Part shown: in pieces, positions 1 to 17,139 of the stretch
Position numbering within the stretch: the first letter of the stretch is position 1
Layout: each line of letters opens with the position of its first letter
Notes under the pieces: model-generated
What the model saw: the letters and a program-made list of their open reading frames with translations, nothing else
Database searches by the model: none
Told to the model about the DNA's origin: nothing
NCBI GenBank assembly: GCA_903813345.2
Contig: CAIIXF020000001.1
Location: 51,913,885-51,977,884 of the forward strand
Direction: 5' to 3'
DNA length: 64,000 nucleotides
Origin: Owenia fusiformis
Lineage: Eukaryota > Annelida > Polychaeta > Sabellida > Oweniidae
Program-made: the position numbers and the translations under genes

Positions 1-2
1 AA

Positions 3-1478
3 GCCACTGGACCCGATCTTATTCCGACTAGGGTCCTGAAGGAATGCAGTGACAGCATATCACCATTCCTTCAAATAATTTTTCAACAGTCTATCGATGA
101 AGGCTTAGTGCCTTTGGACTGGAAACATGCCAATGTTACTGCTATCTACAAAAAGGGACGAAGAGATGAGGCTGTGAATTACAGACCTGTATCTCTGACG
201 TCAGTTCCATGTAAAATAATGGAACATATTATATTTCATCATGTTATGGCCCACTTTGACCTCTATGAAATTCTAGTAAAATTCCAACATGGATTCAGGT
301 CAAAGCACTCATGTGAAACACAACTTGTCAATACAATAGAGAATATAGCTCGGGCCCTCGACAACAATAAACAAACAGACATGTTGGTATTAGACTTTTC
401 CAAAGCGTTTGACACGGTGGCTCACGAACGCCTCTTGCTCAAACTCGACTATTATGGAATTCGCAATAATAACTTGAACTGGTTCAGATCCTGGCTTGTG
501 GGAAGATCACAACAGGTAGTTCTCGATGGTGAATCAAGTTCAAAAACTCCAGTAAAATCAGGAGTTCCTCAAGGAACAGTTCTTGGACCACTCTGTTTCC
601 TTGTTTATATCAATGATATGGGCAATAACCTATCATCCTCAGCCAGTCTTAAGCTTTTTGCCGATGACAGCCTTTTATTCATGACAGTCGAAAGCAAGCA
701 AGATGCATTAACACTACAGGAGAATCTTGATAAACTGGTCTCCTGGGCATCAACATGGCAAATGAAATTTCATCCATCAAAATGCTATGTGCTAAATATT
801 CACAAAGGTAAATCCCCTATCATGCACAATTACACCATGCTAGGGGAAAACCTTAAGTCGGTAACACACATCCCATACCTAGGAATTGATATCACAAATA
901 ACTTACGCTGGACTACACATATTCAAACTATTGTATCCAAAGCCAATAAGGTGCTTGGATTTCTCAGGCGCAACCTCCATCAATGCCCTGAAAAAGTGAA
1001 GGCTCAGGCGTATAAGTCACTAGTCCGGCCTAATTTAGAGTATGCCAGCTCGGCATGGGATCCATACCGACAAAAAGATATTGATATGTTGGAACAGGTA
1101 CAGAGAAGAGCAGCCAGGTTTGTAACCAAATGTCACTCAAGGGAACCAGGCTGCGTCACCAAAGCTCTTCAAGACCTACAGTGGGAGCCACTGAAGGAGC
1201 GTCGAGAGGCTGCTAGAGTTTTCCTTTTCTACAAAGGAAAGCAGAACCTAGCAGCCATCGACGTGCCTCCATACTTCCGCCAACAGATCAATACCAACAC
1301 TAGGTCGTATCATCCTTCTAAGTTCATACAACCATCAGCTAGAACGGATGCATACAAATTTAGCTATTTCCCTAGGACAATAGCTAAATGGAACACTCTA
1401 CCTGGTGACATCTTAGACTGTGACAGTCTAAGTAGTTTTAAATCATCATACTATGCCTATGTCAATAACTGCAATTAA
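3..1478 (+). CDS. Non-LTR retrotransposon reverse transcriptase (CR1/jockey-like), 5'-truncated by window edge
   Basis: The frame is open from base 3, before the first ATG at 108, so the true start lies outside the window. The protein is the reverse transcriptase and C-terminal part of a LINE ORF2, which copies element RNA at a nicked target. Counting from the ATG, the fingers motif NYRPVSLTS is near residue 24, the first catalytic Asp lies in LDFSKAFD (Asp96, Asp102), SGVPQGTVLGP is near 151, and the catalytic FADD is at 184-187. The C-terminal thumb region contains the LEYASSAWDPY type motif typical of CR1, L2 and jockey clades. No stop or frameshift interrupts it, so this copy is young or conserved. 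The clade is inferred from motif style, not from a tree. No endonuclease domain is visible because the window begins inside the ORF. Confidence 0.93.
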   Translation, partial: ATGPDLIPTRVLKECSDSISPFLQIIFQQSIDEGLVPLDWKHANVTAIYKKGRRDEAVNYRPVSLTSVPCKIMEHIIFHHVMAHFDLYEILVKFQHGFRSKHSCETQLVNTIENIARALDNNKQTDMLVLDFSKAFDTVAHERLLLKLDYYGIRNNNLNWFRSWLVGRSQQVVLDGESSSKTPVKSGVPQGTVLGPLCFLVYINDMGNNLSSSASLKLFADDSLLFMTVESKQDALTLQENLDKLVSWASTWQMKFHPSKCYVLNIHKGKSPIMHNYTMLGENLKSVTHIPYLGIDITNNLRWTTHIQTIVSKANKVLGFLRRNLHQCPEKVKAQAYKSLVRPNLEYASSAWDPYRQKDIDMLEQVQRRAARFVTKCHSREPGCVTKALQDLQWEPLKERREAARVFLFYKGKQNLAAIDVPPYFRQQINTNTRSYHPSKFIQPSARTDAYKFSYFPRTIAKWNTLPGDILDCDSLSSFKSSYYAYVNNCN

Positions 1479-1850
1479 ATAGGTGTGTTTTTAATATAGA
1501 TCTATGTTTTAATGTAAAGGGTCCCCAGTGCACAGCAACAAGCCTGCACTACTGGCAAAAGGGGGTGATGTCAACGCGGTAGCCTGACAGTCTCCCCAGG
1601 TAAAATGAGTTGTAAACCATAGATCTATTTTTAAATGTTAAGGTTTTAAATTATATTCTATTCAAATTCTATCACTGTTAAATTATATATCTGCTTTATA
1701 TGGGCTTATTAGCCTTTTGCAGATTATTGACATAGACATAGACAACTGAACAGTTTTTTGGCTTTTGTTAATTTTTTGCACATATTTCATTCGTTTCGTT
1801 ATTCGGTGCAAATATGATATTTCCATAAACGTGACAAATGCTATACTTAC
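1479..1850. other. LINE 3' tail and intron sequence of the minus-strand gene
   Basis: The stretch after the LINE stop is AT-rich with no gene. It contains a short G/C-richer segment around 1515-1610 that is probably the LINE 3' UTR. The exact 3' end of the LINE is not clear. If the 1851-1953 exon is real, this DNA and the LINE lie in its first intron. Confidence 0.5.
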
Positions 1851-1953
1851 ACTGTCTGTTCTGCAACACACCCGATGATGCTGGTGCCACATATTTAGGC
1901 GTGGACACAAGACAACGACCGAGAAATTGAGAAATCTTCAGAGTACAAGCCAT
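1851..1953 (-). CDS. First coding exon of an unidentified gene divergent from NNT (partial)
   Basis: On the minus strand an ATG at 1953 opens 34 codons (start MACTLKISQFLGRCLV) and ends in phase 1 at a near-consensus donor, ACAGT followed by GTAAGTATAG. The start codon sits in the sequence AAGATGGCT, a YY1-like initiation context common in mitochondrial and housekeeping genes. The peptide has Lys and Arg but no Asp or Glu, which would fit a mitochondrial presequence; that is inference. The rest of the gene would lie to the left, beyond the window. The product is not recognised. The exon is head to head with NNT, about 0.3-0.4 kb from the likely NNT start site. Confidence 0.5.
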
Positions 1954-2774
1954 CTTCCCAAAATGCTTCGAAGGAGAGAGTTATGGTGTAAAATGGACTG
2001 ACCTTATCAAATGTGAGGTGGGTTGAAAATAAATCAGGATTTTATATGATTGATCAATTATGATGGACTGCTTTGATTGAATATCTATATTTCTATATTT
2101 CAAATCAATATTTTTACAAATTTGGCTGCCTATATTGGTTTAATTGATTTGATTTTAAAAATTAATTAGGCTACCACCCCTATTAAGATAGACCTAACGC
2201 GCACCTGACCTGAGCACTGCGATCTGATTGGTTCAAAACTTGAACCGATGTTCCCCCTGGCAGCCATCTTACTGAGAAAACCGGTGGAATGGTCAGTCTA
2301 TAAAAATCAATATTCTGCAAACCCTACAATTCTGTAAGTAGAATTTTGTTGGTATATCTTAAAACAACATGTCAGTGCATTCGTTGGCACCATTGTCTTA
2401 AAAATTTAGTGAAAGGATCACCAGTTATTTTAAGTCAAACGAGTGTGTCCTTGAGAATTTTAGTAATGATTTTAGACTCCTGACTTGGCTAGCCTAGTGT
2501 GTCTATTCACCATTCACAGTGAAACAGATGTTGCCTAGATTGCAGTTGTATGCAGTTATGTCATTTTTGTTGTGATATGTAGAACTGTCAGACTGCATGT
2601 GTTAGTTTCGATCATAGTGAGATTGCGTCTTCCATGCCAATGCAAGGCAGGGAAAATAAGATATGAATCTAAAATATGCACCATTTAGGCATTTGCATAG
2701 ACTCTAGCCTATGCTAGGCTATAGCCTATTGCTTATTTTGCCTTTGGTAGGCTCTCAATATTATGTTATTGCAG
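1954..2774 (+). promoter_or_regulatory. Intergenic promoter region and 5' non-coding exon/intron of NNT
   Basis: Between the two divergent starts there is no ORF. Visible elements are an inverted CCAAT box (GATTGG) near 2226, a YY1-like GCCATCTT near 2265-2275, a TATA-like TATAAAAAT near 2298, and a good splice donor TCT|GTAAGTA at 2333/2334. A matching acceptor TTATTGCAG lies at 2766-2774, just before the coding exon. I infer a short 5' UTR exon ending at 2333 and an intron 2334-2774. The start site itself is not mapped. Confidence 0.45.
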
Positions 2775-2795
2775 GTCTGACAAAAAATTGTCAAG

Positions 2796-11284
<8,489 letters not shown>

Positions 11285-11777
11285 CGAACATTTTAACTAG
11301 CCAAATTTTCCATGCATATTAGTGTACATTTAGTAGGTAATGCAACTTATTTAACTGGGCTTATACACAGTTTTGTCATCAGTGTTTTCCACTTGAAAAG
11401 AGACTTGATTTTGTAATAATGTTGAAGGCAGAATATCATTGACAAGTGCCTGTTACAATTGGGAATAATTTGCAGAATTATCTTAATTGGTTCATATCAA
11501 CTGATGAATTTATTTTCATCAGATTCTAACATATGTGAATTAGAATCAGAATTTATTTTACATGTTTCCGGTGTTGGTAGGATAAGGATTTATTTTGATT
11601 CAATATATATGTAGATTCAGTCTATTATGGAAGAAATTAAGATCTATGAGATTCAGCTGTGAGATTCAAGTATTTTTATAGGAACTTAAGAGACCATTCT
11701 TAAAGTGATGGTATAAGTGACTGAACTTCCTTTCCTCACAAATGTGCATTTTTGAGCCATTTATTACTTTCCCTGTG
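11285..11777 (+). other. NNT 3' UTR / 3' flank, unit 1
   Basis: The sequence downstream of the NNT stop is AT-rich and non-coding. It is conserved in units 2 (25756 on) and 3 (41497 on), as expected for duplicated 3' UTR. No AATAAA stands close to the stop; candidates occur much later (near 12270 and 12657), so the polyadenylation site is unresolved. Confidence 0.5.
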
Positions 11778-12023
11778 ATGCAAGCATTGTATTTCACTGT
11801 AGATGCAAGCATTGTATTTCACTGTAGATGCGAGCATTGTGTTCAATTGTTATGCAAGCATTGTATTTCACTGTTGATGCAAGCATTGTGTTCAATTGTA
11901 ATGCAAGCATTGTATTTTACTGTAGATGCAAGCATTGTATTTCACTTTTGATGCAAGCATTGTGTTCCATTGTGGTGCAAGCATTGTGTTCCATTGTGGT
12001 GCAAGCATTGTGTTTAATGTTGA
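11778..12023. repeat. Minisatellite, about 24-bp unit
   Basis: About ten tandem units of the form GATGCAAGCATTGTGTTCCA plus a few bases, with variants in the second half. Apparent ORFs here (MQALYFTVDASIVF-like) are only translations of the repeat. Unit 2 retains only two or three degraded units near 27288-27345. Confidence 0.9.
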
Positions 12024-12500
12024 AGTGTTATTGTGCAAATTGTTTCCATTTCATACCCCAATTGACATGGATCGAAGTACTACTTGTATGTGCATTGCTG
12101 TCTCGGAGAGGGTACTTTATGCACAAAACGCACAAACTATTGCCAAAAATTATGATTCTCAATTGTAAGTAATTTGTTAATAGATCCATAGTACCAATCA
12201 TGCTATATACTGTAATTGATGTAAAAAATAAGGTAATATTGATATTTTCATCATTTAAAGCCATTGAAAAATAAAATGTGTACTTCAGAATTAATTATTT
12301 TACATGATTTCATTACATTTTACATGAGGGAGTAAGATGTGTCTGTTTGTGATTGCATATTTAGTGATTAATGATATTGCAGATTTACAATGTAAATCCT
12401 TTTTAGACAAAAGGAAATAAATTATTTTAGGCTGATCTATCCTATTTTGGTATTTATGTTTTCTATGTAACAGTCTTGTTAAATCACATATTAGATCTTT
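11848..12500. repeat. Local direct duplication, copy A (partner 12861-13598)
   Basis: From TATGCAAGCA at 11851 through the minisatellite to CACATATTAGATCT near 12510, the sequence recurs from 12864 to about 13598. The offset is about 1013 bp before the minisatellite and about 1082 bp after it, so the second copy has gained repeat units. The DNA between copies (about 12510-12860) is unique and non-coding. Confidence 0.8.
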
Positions 12501-12860
12501 GTAATGAACTACCCATTCGATTGGGTCATCAAGAGTTGCAGCAGCAGACCCCAAGGTCCTTAAAACGCAAAATACTTAGATTTTGATCTTGACCCCTAAA
12601 CATTGACCTTGATCTCCTACATCATGGCGATGGCCCCATAATCTATCATACCATCATAATAAAGCTAATTTAATTGTGGACTTATTGGCATGATTGCTCA
12701 TGGGAACATTTAAAGAGAGGAGTAGATATTTCACTCTACTATACCTTGCATTTGGTGTTCATGAGCAACTCATTTGGCTTATTAGTAATAATTATGTTAT
12801 TTGTTTTTATTTGTCTGTTCCTTATTAATGGTTTATCAGTTGAAAATTAGATGTTAATAA

Positions 12861-13598
12861 TTGTTATGCAAGCATTGTATTTCACTGTTGATGCAAGCAT
12901 TGTGTTCAATTGTAATGCAAGCATTGTATTTTACTGTAGATGCAAGCATTGTATTTCACTTTTGATGCAAGCACTGTGTTCCATTGTGGTGCAAGCATTG
13001 TGTTCCATTGTGGTGCAAGCATTGTGTTCCATTGTGGTGCAAGCATTGTGTTCCATTGTGGTGCAAGCATTGTGTTCCATTGTGGTGCAAGCATTGTGTT
13101 TAATGTTGAAGTGTTATTGTGCAAATTGTTTCCATTTCATACCCCAATGGACATGGATCGAAGTACTACTTGTATGTGCATTGCTGTCTCGGAGAGGGTA
13201 CTTTATGCACAAAACGCACAAACTATTGCCAAAAATTATGATTCTCAACTGTAAGTAATTTGTTAATAGATCCATAATACCAATCATGCTATATAATGTA
13301 ATTGATGTAAAAAATAAATGATATTTTCATTGTTTAAAACCATTGAAAAATAAAACTTTTACTTCAGAATTAATTATTTTACATGATTTCATTACATTTT
13401 ACATGAGGGAGTAAGATGTGTCTGTTTGTGATTGCATATTTAGTGATTAATGATATTGCAGATTTACAATGTAAATCCTTTTTAGACAAAAGGAAATAAA
13501 TTATTTTAGGCTGATCTATCCTATTTTGAATTTTATGTTTTCTATATTTTGAATTTTATGTTTTCTATGTAACAGTCTCGTTGAATCACATATTAGAT
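12861..13598. repeat. Local direct duplication, copy B
   Basis: Second copy of the 11848-12500 segment. It adds a 30-bp internal duplication of TTTTGAATTTTATGTTTTCT near 13530-13566. Unit 2 has only one copy of this segment, ending near 27820. Confidence 0.75.
12866..13107. repeat. Second minisatellite block, more homogeneous
   Basis: The same 24-bp repeat family appears again, here with six near-identical TGCAAGCATTGTGTTCCATT units in a row. It lies in the second copy of a local duplication (12861-13598). Confidence 0.9.
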
Positions 13599-14126
13599 CT
13601 GCATTCTGCATAATCACGCCCGGTGATCTGACAAAATGAACGGAAGGGTGGGGGAAGAGTAGGTAATCTCTGCAAGAAAGTCTATCAAATATGGAAGATT
13701 TATTTTTTCAAGAGAAAGTTAACAACTCAATTGCTAAATGAATAAGCACAGTACATGGCAAAATATATAAGGTCTTCTATACTCCTCAAAAAAGTTACGG
13801 ACCAGTGGTTTTCCTCATAGGTTTACATGTTAACCCCCATATTTGTTTGAACGACTATTTTCTAAGAGGGGAACAAAAGAAATCCCAATAAAGAAAATAA
13901 ATCTGTATCTTGGTTCTATTCCCTATAAAGTCCGCAACATTTCAAGGTTATCTCCATTACATTGGATCAAAATTTGATGTCAAAATTGATGAATTTCATG
14001 AAATTTAACAAAAATGGCAGAGCCCATGTTAAACAAATGGGGAATGGTTGGGTTGCAATAAGTCATAGGAGGAACGATCCATCCATCCGATTGCTCTCAA
14101 AATTGAAATTGTAAGAGATAATTAAA

Positions 14127-15066
14127 GGATGAGTCTGGGAATGAGTCTGGGTATCGACTTAGAAAATATTGAAAATTGTAATGTCTGAAAAACCAACTCA
14201 ATCACACATGTTATTAAACTTCAATATCTTATCCTTCTTCTGAGAGTAGAAAAATATCAATTTATATCACAATTAATGAAGAATATTGACATCAAAGACA
14301 GTGCATATCACTTTGTCAGAATTGAAAAAAAATCAATGGCAAATATTAAATGAATTATTTATGCAAAAGGTTTGAAACATATCCTCCAAAACATTGCTTA
14401 CTTTCTTTGTATAGACATTGAATGGCATTTCTGGATAAGTGAATTGGTGTTTATCTGGGTAATCAAGGGATTATAGTCACTCAAAGTTACTGAGCATCCA
14501 GTTTTGAGACTTCAATTGTGTTGGTGAAGTTACACATATTTCAGTCAAATTCATGCTGAGCACAACATTCCGGTTTCAATTTTATAATCTCTATACATGA
14601 CCCTGGTGATGAAGAGTCAGAATCAGTCAAAAAACCTAAACCGGAAAACTGTGCTCATTGTGAAAACTGAAAGTGAAGCAACTTTTTTTCTGATATTTCT
14701 TACATCAAATGGCAGCCGTCTTGTTTTTCCCCCTTCAAATTAAACTGGCGGGAAATTCAAAAATTTGGAAAAAATTTTAATCCTTAAATATATTTCAAAA
14801 ATATGATTTTCTTTTAAATTCTTCACGGGTCTTAAGTTATTTCTTCTTTGTAAGTCATACATGTTGCCATTGATGTTTTTTTTCTATGATAATGACTATT
14901 TTTTTTTGTTAAGATACTTATTCTGACTCTCAGCAGGGGGTTAATTATGCATCAAAACTCGTGAAAAAGTAAATATGCTTATCAAATATAACTAGGACAG
15001 TAATAAAAAACATATTTAACATACATTTGACTGAGGGACCAAAAGGGCATATACCCGGACACATCC
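14127..15066. mobile_element. Unit-1-specific insertion with short inverted termini
   Basis: Compared with unit 2 (28348), 940 bp are inserted between AATTAAA and TTTGCTAAATTG. Ends are GGATGAGTCTGGG and the inverse of GGATGTGTCCGGG. No target duplication is seen. No coding sequence. Confidence 0.7.
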
Positions 15067-15496
15067 TTTGCTAAATTGTCTACTCGACAAAAATATGATT
15101 TAGTTGTACAGGCTTTACAAAAGTTAATTGTTTCAAATTCCATAATTTTTCAATGATCCTCTTATTGAAATAACACAGGTGGTTCATTGAGGTGGTCAAA
15201 ATTACTTTAACACTCCATATCGCTAATTTTAACAACATAAGCGAGACATTTAGCATGTAAAATGTAAAATCACACATTTTTCTACTTAGAAAGTATTTTT
15301 AATAAATGTTTTACTGAATAGATATTCCAAAATCTGAGTTGCCCCTAAGCCACCATTCCCCATTTGTTTAACATGGGATCTGCCATTTTTGTTTTTCATG
15401 AGATTCATCAATTTTGACATCACATTTTGACCCAATGTAATAGAGATACAACATTGAAACGTTGCGGACTTTATAGGGAATAGAATCAAGATACAA

Positions 15497-16349
15497 GAGA
15501 GATTTCGCACATAAGTGAAAGCACAACTTATACGTATAGTTTAAAGGGTCATGTCGAACTATTATATTTACTAAAATCAATTTTAAATTGTACTTAATGG
15601 AACATAACTAATTCCGTTATAGAAAAGCTCCATCAACTAGAGACTATGAATGCACTGTCATCTGCACGTGTAGATTATGCACATTATAATTAAATGCTTG
15701 CTTCCGTGTCCTTGTAGTTGTAGTGTATTATAAACACGATCCTTTAAAGGGAGTCTTGATTCTTTAAAGTGAGTAATTACATAAACAAGTTGATTATTTT
15801 AATGTTTTCATGATCAGTATAAGTTCAATGAACTTACAAAACGGTATATTTACGTAGATGATAACGTATACAGTTGGATCTCGGTATAAAGATTTGCCTA
15901 CATGTGTGTGGAACAATTGACCGCAAGCATTTTTTAAAATTAATTGGCTGAGTGGGAACAGTATCCAATCAAATACTTTAACCATCAATTTGAAACACCA
16001 ATCAAACCAGTAGGTTCTAGCAAATCCTGGAAACGACCCATTCAGTAGCTTAACATATGACATACAGGGCGTTTCATAACGAGCATCTCCAAAAAGTCAA
16101 TTTGAGAAGAGATGGGTCTATAATATATGTACTATATATGAGCCTATTTTATTCTAGACAAACACATTTGGATCAACTAAACATGCTACAATTCAAACAA
16201 GTACAAATGGTATCCCTTTGACCTGTATTTATTACAGTCCGAGAAGATCTTTCCTGACGAAAAGCTCACATTATGAAACACCTTGTACGTTTACCTATAA
16301 GTATAAGTTTACGTTATAAGTTGTACTTTCACTAGGTGCGAAATCTCTC
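15497..16349. mobile_element. Nested inverted-repeat element (GAGAGATTTCGCAC ends), unit 1
   Basis: The ends GAGAGATTTCGCACATAAGT and its inverse interrupt the right arm of the 13780-16487 element. Removing the insertion restores the arm sequence, with TACA next to both ends as a possible target duplication. A second, inverted copy occupies 35707-39232, and a deleted copy lies within 28575-29345. Confidence 0.7.
16065..16285. mobile_element. Small MITE with mariner-like ends (unit 1)
   Basis: It begins CAGGGCGTTTCATAA and ends TTATGAAACACCTTG, flanked by TA. At 221 bp it has no ORF. Unit 2 has the same copy at 29052-29271, and an internally deleted copy lies at 35770-35854. Confidence 0.7.
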
Positions 16350-16487
16350 TACAGATTTATTTTTACTTTATTGGGATTTCTTTTGTTCCCCGCTTAAAAA
16401 ATAGTAGTTCAAACAAATATGGGGGTAAACATGTAAACCTATGACATACGAGGAAAACCACTGGTCCTTAACTTTTTTTGAGGAGTA

Positions 16488-17139
16488 TAGTATTTTTTGG
16501 ACTGAAACGTACCATCACTAACATGCAAAGGGCGATGTTTTAGCTATAAATCGGGCAACAATAGTCTACCCGACCTGTAATATAGGTATAACGGACGTTC
16601 CAGATTTATTGAATTTTCTTGCAGAATTGCCTACTCCCCACCCTCCGTTCATTTTGTACGATCACCTGGCCTGATAACAAACACATAAACCCATAAATCA
16701 ATTTATAATCTGTTCAGAATGTTATCTGGGGCTAATTCTGATCTGGTTCTGTACCATGATGTCATGATCTCAACGACTTGAATGGATTTTGAGAAATGTT
16801 CCCCAAGATCGTTGAAATATTAGTACTCCATTCCATTTTATCATATTATAGTATTGTAGATTTCATTATGCCTTATATAAGTACTGATCTACATCTTTGC
16901 ACTGTAGCAATCCACTGTCTATGCATCTAATATTTAACTACAACCGCCTTTTGAGTTCTGAAGAGATGACCTAATATTGTACAAATCTTAATATGTAAAG
17001 GAGGAACAAATAATTCAATTTCTAAGTCTTATCTATTTTGAAATTAATTTTGAACAGTGGTACACATTAATATTAGTACAGTATTTTAATCATAAACGAT
17101 CATCTTCATTGGGAGTGTCACTTTATAACGTCTCGTCTT
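16488..17139. other. Spacer 3' of Kazal copy 1
   Basis: No gene is seen. The first part is the right remainder of the outer inverted-repeat element. The rest is AT-rich 3' flank of the Kazal gene, including ATTAAA on the minus strand (17085-17090) about 50 bp past its stop, a candidate polyadenylation signal. Confidence 0.5.

Larger units (their letters stand above)
13780..16487. mobile_element. Long-TIR DNA element at a TA target (unit 1)
   Basis: Termini are TACTCCTCAAAAAAGTTACG and its inverse, flanked by TA on both sides. The empty site survives in unit 3 near 43363 (CTTCTAGTATTT), which confirms the TA duplication. The arms are about 330 bp, and the right arm is split by the 15497-16349 insertion. 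No transposase ORF remains, so it is non-autonomous; Tc1/mariner affiliation is inferred from the TA target. Confidence 0.8.
13619..16668. mobile_element. Outer inverted-repeat element, interrupted by nested insertions
   Basis: The left arm begins CCGGTGATCTGACAAAATGA near 13619 and its inverted counterpart ends near 16668 (TTTTGTACGATCACCTGG). The arms are about 100 bp, with GGGTGGGG and CCCACCC inside. Unit 3 has an uninterrupted but right-truncated version (about 43200-43530). No coding sequence is visible. In unit 1 it hosts the 13780-16487 element. Confidence 0.6.

Noticed and set aside
1683-1910. 75-aa minus-strand ORF
   Set aside because: It overlaps the proposed first exon and its intron in another frame and has no support.
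11742-13258. ORFs with MQALYFTVDASIVF-like repeats on the plus strand and MLAPQWNT repeats on the minus strand
   Set aside because: They are translations of the 24-bp minisatellite in several frames; there is no codon bias, start context or conservation in unit 2.
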